Shown piece after piece: positions 8,939-17,503 of a stretch of 64,000 bases of DNA (position 1 is the first letter of the stretch; each line of letters begins with the position of its first letter). Below the pieces are notes generated by a model. That model made no database searches. It worked only from the letters and a program-made list of their open reading frames with translations, and had not been told where the DNA came from. Origin of the DNA: Polaribacter gangjinensis. GTDB lineage: Bacteria; Bacteroidota; Bacteroidia; Flavobacteriales; Flavobacteriaceae. The stretch lies in NCBI RefSeq assembly GCF_038024125.1, contig NZ_CP150662.1, forward strand, positions 1,939,501 through 2,003,500. Reading direction: 5' to 3'. The position numbers and the translations under genes were made by a program.

Positions 8939-9731
8939 TATTTGCGATTTTTTGTGTGAGAAAAATAAATTCTTGAACAGATAATTGCTCAGGACGCTTT
9001 GCAAATATAGGGTCTTCTTTTAAAGAATCAGAAATATTGAATGATTTTAAACTCGAACGCAGCATTTTTCTGCGTTGATTGAATGCGGTTTTTACCACAG
9101 AAAAAAACAATTTTTCATCTACAGGAAGCGTAAAGTTTTCTTTTCTTACAAGGCGAATTACACCAGAATCTACTTTTGGAGGCGGATTAAAAACAGTGGG
9201 TGGAACAGTAAATAAGTACTCAACATCATAAAAAGCTTGTGATAAAACTGATAAAATTCCGTATGTTTTACTGCCTTCTTTTTCAGCAATTCTCAGCGCA
9301 ACTTCTTTTTGAAACATGCCTGAAAATTCAGGAATTATGACTCTGTTTTCAATAGCTTTGAACAAAATTTGACTTGAAATATTGTAAGGGAAATTGCCAA
9401 TAATTGCCACTTGTTGCCCTTTAAAAATTTCGTGCAGATTTTTTTTCAAAAAGTCGCCTTCAATAATTTCAAATTTTTCTTTGGATGTATTTAGTTGAAA
9501 ATGTTCTTTTGGAAACGTTTCTTTTAGATATTCAACTGATTCTCTATCAATTTCAAAAACAGTAATTTTTGATTTTTTTTGCAATAGGTATTTTGTTAAA
9601 ACGCCCATTCCTGGTCCAATTTCTAACACCTCATTATACCCATTTTCTGATAAAGAATCTGCTATTTTTTGAGCAATAGTTTCGTCTGTTAAAAAATGCT
9701 GTCCTAAATGTTTTTTTGCTTTTACAGTCAT
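8928..9731 (-). CDS. ksgA: 16S rRNA (adenine1518-N6/adenine1519-N6)-dimethyltransferase
   Basis: KsgA (RsmA) dimethylates two adjacent adenines in the 3' terminal hairpin loop of 16S rRNA and checks late 30S assembly. The 267-residue protein starts with KKHLGQHFL, the family's typical N-terminus. It carries SAM motif [12 protein letters not shown] near residues 36-46, the acidic FEIDRE, and the catalytic NFPY at 113-116. The C-terminal domain includes [13 protein letters not shown] and [11 protein letters not shown]. It is third in an operon after the TPR and DUF4286 genes, three bases from the latter, and its 3' end overlaps mgtE. Confidence 0.97.
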   Translation of the reverse strand: MTVKAKKHLGQHFLTDETIAQKIADSLSENGYNEVLEIGPGMGVLTKYLLQKKSKITVFEIDRESVEYLKETFPKEHFQLNTSKEKFEIIEGDFLKKNLHEIFKGQQVAIIGNFPYNISSQILFKAIENRVIIPEFSGMFQKEVALRIAEKEGSKTYGILSVLSQAFYDVEYLFTVPPTVFNPPPKVDSGVIRLVRKENFTLPVDEKLFFSVVKTAFNQRRKMLRSSLKSFNISDSLKEDPIFAKRPEQLSVQEFIFLTQKIANNDL

Positions 9732-9734
9732 TTT

Positions 9735-10061
9735 TTAGTTGCTTGTATTTATGGGATAAAACTCTTTAACTAATTTTAATTCAGTTCTAAAAGCGAGCAT
9801 TTTACTCCCAAATTTTTGAATGGCATCTGAGCGTAATTTATCAGCATCAAATTGGTAATAATCGTCTAAATCTTTGCGCGAATTGGCTGAATATTGCACA
9901 GAATACGTTCTTCCAGATTCGTTTTCGGCCAACACTTCTGTCAGTTTTGCGGAAGTAAATTTCCCCGTATTTAATACATCACTAATGTGAGTTTCTATCC
10001 AAACAAGCCATTCATCATGCAAACTGTCTTCAATATTGATGGTTACGTTGTATATGTACAT
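9735..10061 (-). CDS. DUF4286 family protein
   Basis: A 108-residue Bacteroidota protein of unknown function starting MYIYNVTINIEDSLHDEWL, the signature opening of DUF4286. Later segments fit too: VLNTGKFTSAKLTEV, GRTYSVQYS, and the C-terminal FGSKMLAFRTELKLV. The fold resembles dimeric alpha/beta-barrel (ferredoxin-like) domains, but no active site is visible. A longer reading frame upstream to 10181 would overlap the TPR gene and adds a non-family sequence, so I use the ATG at 10061. It sits between the TPR gene (43 bases) and ksgA (3 bases) in one operon. Confidence 0.85.
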   Translation of the reverse strand: MYIYNVTINIEDSLHDEWLVWIETHISDVLNTGKFTSAKLTEVLAENESGRTYSVQYSANSRKDLDDYYQFDADKLRSDAIQKFGSKMLAFRTELKLVKEFYPINTSN

Positions 10062-10104
10062 TTTTAATGATTTATTGAGTGAATGATTTAATGAGAAACT
10101 CACA

Positions 10105-11913
10105 TTAGTTAATGACTTCTCCTCGTATTTTTCTGAATTTATTTCTGGCATCAACCAAATAAATACTAGAAGGTTGTTCAAAGATAATTTTTTGATAATA
10201 TTCTTTTGCTTTTTCAGGATTTTTAAGTTTAAAATTATAGGTTTCTGCTATCAAATAATATACATCGTCTGTTAAAAATCCCTGATTATCAGCGTCAATA
10301 ATTTTGGTTAAACTAACAATAGCTTCTTGGTACTTTTCTTTTTTCATAAAAAGTTTTGCCTGCAAAAACAAGACATCATCATACATAACTTCGCCAGGAG
10401 TTAAGCCATTTACAAATAGTTCTTTATATGAAAATAACTTTTCTATTTCTTGTAAAGCTTCCTCATCTTTATTTTGATACGCTAACAATTCTGCTTTTGC
10501 AAATTCTTTCAAGCCAGAAGGAGTAGAATCAACAGGTTCATTGTCAATTATTTTTAAATATAAATCTACAGCATCATTTGCAATGAGTTGAGTTGTAGCG
10601 CCTTTTAGTACTTTTAATTGTGCTTTTGCCCATTCAAAATCGCCTTTAAAATAACTGGTTTGTGCAACTTTAAATTGTGCTTCTTGACCCAATTCATGAT
10701 TTTTTAACTGTGTTTGAATTTGCGAAAAATAAATCAATCCTTTGTTAAATTGTCCTATAAAAACGAAAACATCGCCTAATTTAAGTTTGATTCGCGCTTC
10801 TTCAAATTTTGATGAAGAAAAAGTCAGCGCTTTTTCTAAAATTTCAATGGCTTTTTCTGGATTGTTTTTTTGAAACGTTAAAAAATCGGCATAAGCAACT
10901 TGCAGGTTTATGGTTGCAGGATTGATGCCAAATTCGTTAAAAAGTTTATCAAAAAGTTTAGTCGTTTCAGGATTTTTTGTGGCTATTGCAATTTTTACGA
11001 GGTATAAATTCGCACTGATTTTATCCTCAGTCAAACTTGTTTTTTCGACGATAAATTGAAAGCAATTTTCAGCTGTTTCATAGTTTTTGTCTTCGAAAGC
11101 AATTTCACCCAATTCAAAAATCATTGAAACATCTGTTGGATTTCTATTAAACAACGCTTTTTCTTGAACAAATGCTTTTTCGTATTCTTTTTGCTGAATA
11201 AATAACCAACTTAGCAGAATATTCCATTCGTTTTTTGGATTGTTCAAAGATTTTTGTAAAACCGCTTTTCTGAATAAAATATTTGCTTCGTTTTCAGCAT
11301 CATCAGTAATGTATTTACTTGCAGAACGTTGAACCAAATTTAAATAGCGTTCATTTGAATCGAGCAAATCAATGTAAGCTTCAAACATTTTTTGATATTC
11401 TCCTTTTTCGCCATAAATCTGTGCTATTTGAAATCCAAAATTTGCTGTTGGATTTACTTTCATTGCTTTTTCATACGCTAAAATGGCATAATCAAGCAAA
11501 TTATAATCGCTAAAAGCACGCGCTATTGTAATCGTATACGGATTGTTATTTTCTATGGATTGTATCGCTTTTTCATATTGAACTTTTGCTTCATCTTCTT
11601 GTTGTTTTTTACTGTAATTGTATCCTAAAAAAACATGTAAATACGTTTGAGAAGGCTCTTTTTTAATACGATTTACAAGTAGATTTTCAACAATATCAAA
11701 CGATTCTGTTTGTTGATAACAAGTAATTAATCTGAATAAATACGTGCTATTGAAAGGACTTTGATCGTATAATTTTTTATAAATCTGAGTAGCTTTTTCA
11801 TATTCTCCTTCTCTAAAATAGCTTTCTGCTAAGAAAAATTCATTTTCAGAAATTTCTTGAGCCGCTACAAAACCGTTGATCAGAAATAAAATTATGGTGA
11901 AAAAGTGTTTCAT
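10105..11913 (-). CDS. periplasmic TPR-repeat protein
   Basis: A 602-residue protein with a signal peptide (MKHFFTIILFLINGFVAAQ) followed almost wholly by tetratricopeptide repeats. Recurring units include GEYEKATQIYKKLYDQSPFN, DYAILAYEKAMKVNPTANFG and KYQEAIVSLTKIIDADNQ. The last repeats (YYLIAETYNFKLKNPEKAKE) resemble TolA-associated or YbgF-like TPR modules. It likely scaffolds protein contacts in the periplasm; no enzyme domain is present. I use the ATG at 11913 because the in-frame lead from 11931 precedes the signal peptide. It is first in the operon with DUF4286, ksgA and mgtE. The -7 box ends only seven bases ahead, so the mRNA may be nearly leaderless. Confidence 0.88.
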   Translation of the reverse strand: MKHFFTIILFLINGFVAAQEISENEFFLAESYFREGEYEKATQIYKKLYDQSPFNSTYLFRLITCYQQTESFDIVENLLVNRIKKEPSQTYLHVFLGYNYSKKQQEDEAKVQYEKAIQSIENNNPYTITIARAFSDYNLLDYAILAYEKAMKVNPTANFGFQIAQIYGEKGEYQKMFEAYIDLLDSNERYLNLVQRSASKYITDDAENEANILFRKAVLQKSLNNPKNEWNILLSWLFIQQKEYEKAFVQEKALFNRNPTDVSMIFELGEIAFEDKNYETAENCFQFIVEKTSLTEDKISANLYLVKIAIATKNPETTKLFDKLFNEFGINPATINLQVAYADFLTFQKNNPEKAIEILEKALTFSSSKFEEARIKLKLGDVFVFIGQFNKGLIYFSQIQTQLKNHELGQEAQFKVAQTSYFKGDFEWAKAQLKVLKGATTQLIANDAVDLYLKIIDNEPVDSTPSGLKEFAKAELLAYQNKDEEALQEIEKLFSYKELFVNGLTPGEVMYDDVLFLQAKLFMKKEKYQEAIVSLTKIIDADNQGFLTDDVYYLIAETYNFKLKNPEKAKEYYQKIIFEQPSSIYLVDARNKFRKIRGEVIN

Positions 11914-11919
11914 AATCTT

Positions 11920-11927
11920 CAAATATA
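11920..11927 (-). promoter_or_regulatory. putative -7 box for the TPR-ksgA-mgtE operon
   Basis: Reads TATATTTG on the minus strand, a full TAnnTTTG match. Its last base is seven bases before the TPR gene ATG, which places the likely transcription start at or next to the start codon. No clear -33 motif. Confidence 0.5.
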
Positions 11928-12034
11928 ACAAGAATGCTGTTAAAATTTTGTGAAACGATTTAAATTTTAAAATACTAGCTGTAACATTTTGGCACAGAAA
12001 TTGTCTTAAGGGAAATAACTAACAAGTAAACGCC

Positions 12035-12178
12035 ATGAATCAACTATCAGACCAATATGAAATTGCCAAGCAAAATGCGAACGATTTCATGAAAGACGGA
12101 CAAATAAGCGCTTATTTAAATGCGCTTTTAGAGATGAATAAATACAAAAGAATGATGACTGCTGTAATTTCAAATTAA
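12035..12178 (+). CDS. 47-residue small protein, likely a real gene
   Basis: An ATG at 12035 opens a 47-codon frame ending in TAA: MNQLSDQYEIAKQNANDFMK followed by DGQISAYLNALLEMNKYKRM and MTAVISN. It looks like a genuine compact protein: regular amphipathic helical spacing, no rare or low-complexity run, and a clean start and stop between the divergent TPR gene and the convergent serS. The segment GQISAYLNALLEMNKYKRMM has the look of a conserved helix; I have the impression of similar flavobacterial peptides but cannot confirm it. It has no membrane helix and no known motif. Function unknown. Confidence 0.6.
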   Translation: MNQLSDQYEIAKQNANDFMKDGQISAYLNALLEMNKYKRMMTAVISN

Positions 12179-12210
12179 AATTCAGTTGCAGTTTTCAGGC
12201 TCAAATAAAC

Positions 12211-12237
12211 TCAAAATTTTGAATTTTGAACTCTGAA
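12211..12237. repeat. TTTGAA-phased AT-rich intergenic repeat
   Basis: The tract TCAAAATTTTGAATTTTGAA runs up to the serS stop codon. It shares AAATTTTGAATTTTGAA with the sufC-sufD intergenic tract. It includes a 12-base palindrome, TCAAAATTTTGA. Confidence 0.45.
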
Positions 12238-13509
12238 CTAAATGCTATCAAATCCAGTATAAGGAATCAAAACTTCCGGAATTTGAATTCCTTCAGCTGT
12301 TTGATAATTCTCTAAAATTCCAGCTAAAACACGAGGCAAAGCCAAAGAGCTACCATTCAACGTGTGCACCAATTCATTTTTTCCTTCACTGTTTTTAAAA
12401 CGCAATTTCAATCTATTTGCTTGAAAAGTTTCAAAATTTGAAACAGAACTAATTTCTAACCATCTGTTTTGCGCAGTAGAAAATAATTCAAAATCATACG
12501 TTAAAGCCGATGTAAAACCCATATCTCCTCCACACAAACGTAAAATTCGGTAAGGCAATTTCAATTCTTTTAAAATATTTTTTACGTGTTCTACCATTTC
12601 TTCCAAAACTTCATACGATTTTGAAGGATGTTCAATGCGTACGATTTCTACTTTATCAAATTGATGCAATCTGTTTAAACCACGAACGTGAGCGCCATAA
12701 CTTCCTGCTTCTCTACGAAAACAAGGTGTGTAACCTGTTAGTTTTATTGGTAAATCAGCATTTTGTAGTAAATCTCCACGAAATAAATTCGTGATTGGCA
12801 CTTCTGCAGTTGGAATTAAATACAAATTATCTTCAGTTGCATGATACATTTGTCCTTCTTTATCAGGTAATTGACCTGTTCCAAAACCAGAAGCTTCGTT
12901 CACTAAATGAGGCACTTGCACTTCTTGATAACCTGCAGCTGTATTTTTATCTAAAAAATAACTGATCAATGCACGTTGCAATTTGGCGCCTTTTCCTTTG
13001 TAAACAGGAAATCCTGCACCTGTGATTTTCGCGCCTAAATCAAAATCAATGATGTCGTATTTTTTTGCTAATTCCCAGTGAGGAAGCGCATTTTCGCCTA
13101 AATTAGGAATTTCACCTTCTGCAAAAATTTCTTCATTATCATCGGCAGATTTTCCTGCTTTTACAGAATGATGAGGAATGTTAGGAATCAAGTATAAAAG
13201 AGATTCTAATTCATCAGCATAAGCAGTTAACTTTTCTGAAAGTTCTTTGGTTTGCTCTTTCAATAAAGTTGTTTTTTCTTTTAAAATGTTCGCTTTTTGA
13301 ACTTCACCCGATTTAAAAAACTGGCCAATTTCTCTTGAAATTACATTTGCTTCAGCCAAAATATTGTCTAAAAGTACTTGAGTTGCACGTCTGTTTTCGT
13401 CAGCGGTAAGCACTTTTTCAATGATATTTTCAGCATCAGCAAAATTACGTTTTGCCAATCCTTCTAAAACCGTTTTTTTATTTTCTCTGATAAAGTTTAC
13501 TTGTAACAT
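12238..13509 (-). CDS. serS: seryl-tRNA synthetase
   Basis: SerS charges tRNA-Ser (and tRNA-Sec where present) with serine. The 423 residues match the bacterial family. The N-terminal long antiparallel coiled coil is visible (NVISREIGQFFKSGEVQ to TTLLKEQTKELSEKL). The class II core carries GTGQLPDKEGQMY, the serine-pocket TAEVPITNLF, motif 2 PCFRREAGSYG and motif 3 LNGSSLALPRVLAGILEN. The ATG at 13509 (MLQVNFIRENK) is the standard start; an upstream in-frame codon at 13542 would add eleven non-conserved residues. A near-consensus promoter lies just upstream at 13529-13559. Confidence 0.98.
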   Translation of the reverse strand: MLQVNFIRENKKTVLEGLAKRNFADAENIIEKVLTADENRRATQVLLDNILAEANVISREIGQFFKSGEVQKANILKEKTTLLKEQTKELSEKLTAYADELESLLYLIPNIPHHSVKAGKSADDNEEIFAEGEIPNLGENALPHWELAKKYDIIDFDLGAKITGAGFPVYKGKGAKLQRALISYFLDKNTAAGYQEVQVPHLVNEASGFGTGQLPDKEGQMYHATEDNLYLIPTAEVPITNLFRGDLLQNADLPIKLTGYTPCFRREAGSYGAHVRGLNRLHQFDKVEIVRIEHPSKSYEVLEEMVEHVKNILKELKLPYRILRLCGGDMGFTSALTYDFELFSTAQNRWLEISSVSNFETFQANRLKLRFKNSEGKNELVHTLNGSSLALPRVLAGILENYQTAEGIQIPEVLIPYTGFDSI

Positions 13510-13528
13510 TTTTGGTTGTTTTATAGCG

Positions 13529-13559
13529 CAAATATAGGGCAAGCATCACATTTAAGCAA
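13529..13559 (-). promoter_or_regulatory. Bacteroidota-type promoter of serS
   Basis: On the minus strand TTG (13559-13557) is followed by a 20-base spacer and TATATTTG (13536-13529), matching the TTG-N19-21-TAnnTTTG flavobacterial consensus. The predicted leader to the serS ATG is about 14 bases. Confidence 0.65.
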
Positions 13560-13566
13560 CGCTCGT

Positions 13567-14499
13567 TTATAGTTTGTTTTTTAGATAGTTTTTAGCGTTT
13601 TTTTCATCATTTTTTAGTTGATTTACCAACAAAGAAATCGAATCAAATTTTTGTTCATCACGTAAAAAATAGAGCAAATCAATGCGTAACTTTTTCCCAT
13701 ATAAATCCTCGTTAAAATCGAAAAAATGCACTTCAATAGTTTGATAATTTCCATCAACAGTAGGTCTGTTTCCAATATTCATCATTCCAAAAACCACATT
13801 TTCATTTATGGTTGATTTTACCACATAAACACCTGTTTTTGGAATCAATTTATACGGTTCTTCAATAGCTATATTTGCTGTTGGATAGCCAATTTTTCCA
13901 CCCAATTTTTTTCCATTTACCACAGTTCCATTCAGCATAAAAGGATATCCTAAATAATGATTTGCGGTTTGTAAATTTCCAGATTCTAAAGCACGTCTAA
14001 TTTTTGTAGAGCTTACCGAAACTTCATCAATATCTTGCGCCGGAATTTCTTCAACATCAAAATTATACACATCACTGTATTCTGAAAGTTGAGTGATGTT
14101 TCCTTCTCTATTTTTTCCAAAATGATGATCATAGCCAATAATCAACTTAGCAATGTTTAGCTGATTTACCAAAATATCTCTTACAAATTCTAAAGCAGTC
14201 ATTTTTGAAAATTCCACTGAAAACGGATGAATAATCAAATAATCCAATCCTGTTTTTTCAAGTAAATTTGCGCGTTCATCAATTGTATTTATAAGTTTTA
14301 CGGAAGCATCTTTTTGTAAAACCATTCTAGGATGAGGGAAAAAAGTAAGCACAACAGATTTTTTTTGTGCCTTTTTTGCTTCAAAAACTAGCTTTTCAAT
14401 AATTTTTTGATGTCCAAAATGTACGCCATCAAATGTGCCTATTGTGACATAGGTTTTTGTGTCAGAAATAAAATTTGAGGTGTTATATATTGTTTTCAA
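13567..14499 (-). CDS. ribF: bifunctional riboflavin kinase / FAD synthetase
   Basis: RibF converts riboflavin to FMN and then FAD. The N-terminal adenylyltransferase domain has GTFDGVHFGHQ, the HxGH-type nucleotidyl transfer motif, and later SSTKIRRAL. The C-terminal flavokinase domain has NGKKLGGKIGYPTANI, with the PTAN Mg/ATP-binding motif, and ends in the usual RIDLLYFLRDEQKF segment. No ATG precedes the conserved start. TTG at 14499 (MKTIYNTSNF, 310 residues) gives the family-like N-terminus; another TTG at 14529 would add ten residues. It is convergent to nothing and head-to-head with the TonB receptor at 14687. Confidence 0.96.
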   Translation of the reverse strand: MKTIYNTSNFISDTKTYVTIGTFDGVHFGHQKIIEKLVFEAKKAQKKSVVLTFFPHPRMVLQKDASVKLINTIDERANLLEKTGLDYLIIHPFSVEFSKMTALEFVRDILVNQLNIAKLIIGYDHHFGKNREGNITQLSEYSDVYNFDVEEIPAQDIDEVSVSSTKIRRALESGNLQTANHYLGYPFMLNGTVVNGKKLGGKIGYPTANIAIEEPYKLIPKTGVYVVKSTINENVVFGMMNIGNRPTVDGNYQTIEVHFFDFNEDLYGKKLRIDLLYFLRDEQKFDSISLLVNQLKNDEKNAKNYLKNKL

Positions 14500-14652
14500 A
14501 AAAGCAAATTTCAAAACGCAAAGGTACAATTTCTGAAGTTTAAATTAAGGTAAAATTACTTTTTTAATATGCCTATTTACCAATTAAAGAGTGTCGTTTT
14601 TGACAATTTCATAAAAATTTTACACAACTATTCAGAAATTCAAATTTTTTTG

Positions 14653-14660
14653 TACTTTGC
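14653..14660 (+). promoter_or_regulatory. possible -7 region of the TonB receptor-SGNH operon
   Basis: TACTTTGC lies 27 bases ahead of the ATG. It resembles TAnnTTTG but is one base shorter (TA-C-TTTG). No -33 TTTG is found at the right distance, so this is a weak call. Confidence 0.35.
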
Positions 14661-14686
14661 ATACTACTTAACTAATAATTCAAATT

Positions 14687-17485
14687 ATGATAAAAAAGAT
14701 TTTATTCATTGCTTTTATAGCTTTTGGTAGTTTGTCTATGGTGGCTCAAACTACGATTTCAGGGACTGTAAAAGACGCTAAAACAGGAGAGCTACTTCCT
14801 GGTGCAAACATCAAGGTTTCAAGAAAATCTGTTGGCACAAGTACTGATTTCGATGGAAAATTCGAATTGAAAGTAACTGATAATCCGCCATTTACGTTAG
14901 AAATATCCATGATTGGATACAAAACAGAAGAAGTTCAAATAACGAAAAAAAATCAAAAAGTTGATGTTAGTTTATCTGAAAATGAAACTTCTTTAGATGA
15001 GATTGTTGTATCTGCATCAAGAACTCCAGAACGTATTATGGAATCTCCAGTAACTGTTGAAAGAATGGACATTAGAGAGATAAAAAATACTTCTGCTCCG
15101 TCTTTTTATGATGGTTTAGAGAACTTAAAGGGTGTTGATGTGAACACAAACAGCTTAACTTTTAAGTCTGTAAACACTCGTGGATTTGCCACTTTCGCCA
15201 ACACTCGTTTTATGCAATTGGTTGATGGAATGGATAACTCTTCACCTGCGTTAAACTTTGCTTTGGGGAATTTATTAGGTATGTCTGAATTGGATGTAAA
15301 TACTGTTGAGTTACTTCCTGGAGCTTCATCAGCTTTATACGGAGCAAATGCTTTCAACGGAATTATGTTTATGACTAGTAAAAATCCTTTTGAACACCAA
15401 GGAATTAGCGTTTCTTTAAAAACAGGAATTACTAGCCAAGATGCAGCAGGAGACAATGCATACAACGATTTTAACATCAGAATGGCGTATGCATTTTCTG
15501 ATAAATTTGCAGCTAAAGCAACCTTATCATATTTAGATGGTACTGAGTGGTTTGCAACAGATTACAGAAATACTAGAAATGGTACTTATACCTCTGGAGA
15601 TAGAAATTCTGATAGAAACTATGACGGATTAAACGTTTATGGTGATGAGGTTTCTACGAACATTAGAGGTGTTGCACAAACGTTAGTTGGTTTAGGAATT
15701 TTACCAAATGGCGCAGCAGCATTAGTGCCAAGTGAAAACATCAGTAGAACTGGTTACAACGAAAGAGATTTAATGACCTATGAAGCAAAAAGTGTAAAAT
15801 TTGGAAGTTCGTTAAATTATCGTCCTTTTGGAGATGATCGTCTAGAAATTATTTGGGATTCAAAATTTGGTGTTGGAAACACTATTTATCAAGGTACAAA
15901 TAGGTACAACATTAAAGATTTCTTCATGGAGCAACACAAGTTAGAATTCAGAGGGAAAAACTTTTTCGTTAGAGGTTATATGACCAATGAAGATGCAGGA
16001 AATTCATACGATACTCGTTTTGCGGCAATTAACATCAACAGAGCTTGGAAACCAGACAACGTTTGGTTTGGTCAATATGTAGGAGCTTATGTTCAAGGAA
16101 CTTTAGGAGGCTTAACTTCAGATCAAGCACACGCAATTGCAAGACAAACTGCTGAATCAGGGAGATTTGAGCCAGGAACACCTCAGTTTCAAGAAGCTTT
16201 TGACAGAATTACTGCTGATCCAGATTTAGTTACAGGTTCTAAATTTCAAGACAATACGAAATTATATCACGTAGACGCAAATTACAATTTTCAAGATGTA
16301 ATTGATTGGGCAGAATTCCAAATTGGAGGTTCTTACAGATTGTATTCTTTGAATTCTAATGGAAGTATTTTTACAGATTACGATGGTCCTATTGATTATG
16401 ACGAATTTGGTATTTACACTCAAATGCAAAAGAAATTCTTAGAAGAAGATCGTTTAAAATTAACAGCATCTTTACGTTATGATAAAGCGCAAAATTTCCA
16501 AGGAAATTATTCACCAAGAATTTCGTTAGCTTATGCAGCTGGAGAAGGAAAAAATCAAAACTTTAGAGCATCTTTTCAAACAGGATTTAGAAACCCAACA
16601 ACACAAGATCAATACATTGGTTTAAATGCAGGAAGAGCTTATTTAGTAGGATCAGCTCCTGATAACTTAGACAGATATTTAACACAACCATTAATTGTAA
16701 GTGGTTTTGGACAAGGAATTTTAGGAACACCAACTACAAGAGTTTCAGGAAGAGCAGCGTATGAAAATGCATTTTCAGCTGAATCTGTTGCAAATGGAGC
16801 TCCAACAAAAGCAGATGTACCACTTGTTCAACCAGAAAAAGTAACTGCTTACGAATTAGGATATAGGGGATTGGTAAAAGCTGGCGAACAAAATATTACC
16901 GTAGATTTAAGTGGGTATTACAATAGTTATGAAGACTTTATTGCAGGGAAAAACGTAATCACTCCTTTTTATGGAACTGTAGGAGATAATTCACTTTCAT
17001 TAGCTGCACTTCAAAATGGCGATTTTACAGTATTTCAAACATATACAAACTCTGCAGCCGATATCAATTCTTATGGAGTTTCAATTGGTTTGAATACCAA
17101 AATTTTCAAAGACTTTGATTTTGGATTGAATTATACCTATGCAAAATTTGATTTTGATCAATCAACTGATCCAGATTTTGAAGCAGGATTTAACACTCCA
17201 GAGCACAAAGTTAAAGTTCAGTTCGGAAACACAAACTTGTTCAAAAACTTCGGATTTAATATGAACCTAAGATGGCAAAACGCTTTCGTTTGGGAATCAA
17301 CTTTCTTAGATGCTACAATTGATGGACGTACAGTTTTAGATGCTCAAATTAACTATAGCATTCCAAAATTAAAATCTGTAATCAAATTAGGAGGAGCTAA
17401 CTTAGGAGGTCAAGAATATTTCAGTGCTCCTGGAGTTGGTGCAATTGGGTCTCAGTATTATATTTCTTGGACAATTAATAATTAA
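14687..17485 (+). CDS. TonB-dependent outer-membrane receptor with carboxypeptidase-like extension
   Basis: A 932-residue outer-membrane receptor. After a signal peptide (MIKKILFIAFIAFGSLSMVA) comes a carboxypeptidase regulatory-like domain (ISGTVKDAKTGELLPGANIK, about residues 24-100). Next is a plug domain beginning LDEIVVSASRTPERIMESPV, containing NTRGFATFANTR and ELLPGASSALYGANAFNGI. The rest is a 22-strand-type barrel ending YYISWTINN. There is no SusD partner, so it is not a polysaccharide-utilisation SusC. Only an SGNH-hydrolase lipoprotein follows, 18 bases on, in the same operon. The ligand is unknown; the partner hints at a lipid or ester compound. Confidence 0.92.
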   Translation: MIKKILFIAFIAFGSLSMVAQTTISGTVKDAKTGELLPGANIKVSRKSVGTSTDFDGKFELKVTDNPPFTLEISMIGYKTEEVQITKKNQKVDVSLSENETSLDEIVVSASRTPERIMESPVTVERMDIREIKNTSAPSFYDGLENLKGVDVNTNSLTFKSVNTRGFATFANTRFMQLVDGMDNSSPALNFALGNLLGMSELDVNTVELLPGASSALYGANAFNGIMFMTSKNPFEHQGISVSLKTGITSQDAAGDNAYNDFNIRMAYAFSDKFAAKATLSYLDGTEWFATDYRNTRNGTYTSGDRNSDRNYDGLNVYGDEVSTNIRGVAQTLVGLGILPNGAAALVPSENISRTGYNERDLMTYEAKSVKFGSSLNYRPFGDDRLEIIWDSKFGVGNTIYQGTNRYNIKDFFMEQHKLEFRGKNFFVRGYMTNEDAGNSYDTRFAAININRAWKPDNVWFGQYVGAYVQGTLGGLTSDQAHAIARQTAESGRFEPGTPQFQEAFDRITADPDLVTGSKFQDNTKLYHVDANYNFQDVIDWAEFQIGGSYRLYSLNSNGSIFTDYDGPIDYDEFGIYTQMQKKFLEEDRLKLTASLRYDKAQNFQGNYSPRISLAYAAGEGKNQNFRASFQTGFRNPTTQDQYIGLNAGRAYLVGSAPDNLDRYLTQPLIVSGFGQGILGTPTTRVSGRAAYENAFSAESVANGAPTKADVPLVQPEKVTAYELGYRGLVKAGEQNITVDLSGYYNSYEDFIAGKNVITPFYGTVGDNSLSLAALQNGDFTVFQTYTNSAADINSYGVSIGLNTKIFKDFDFGLNYTYAKFDFDQSTDPDFEAGFNTPEHKVKVQFGNTNLFKNFGFNMNLRWQNAFVWESTFLDATIDGRTVLDAQINYSIPKLKSVIKLGGANLGGQEYFSAPGVGAIGSQYYISWTINN

Positions 17486-17503
17486 TAAAAAACTATTTTA
17501 TAC

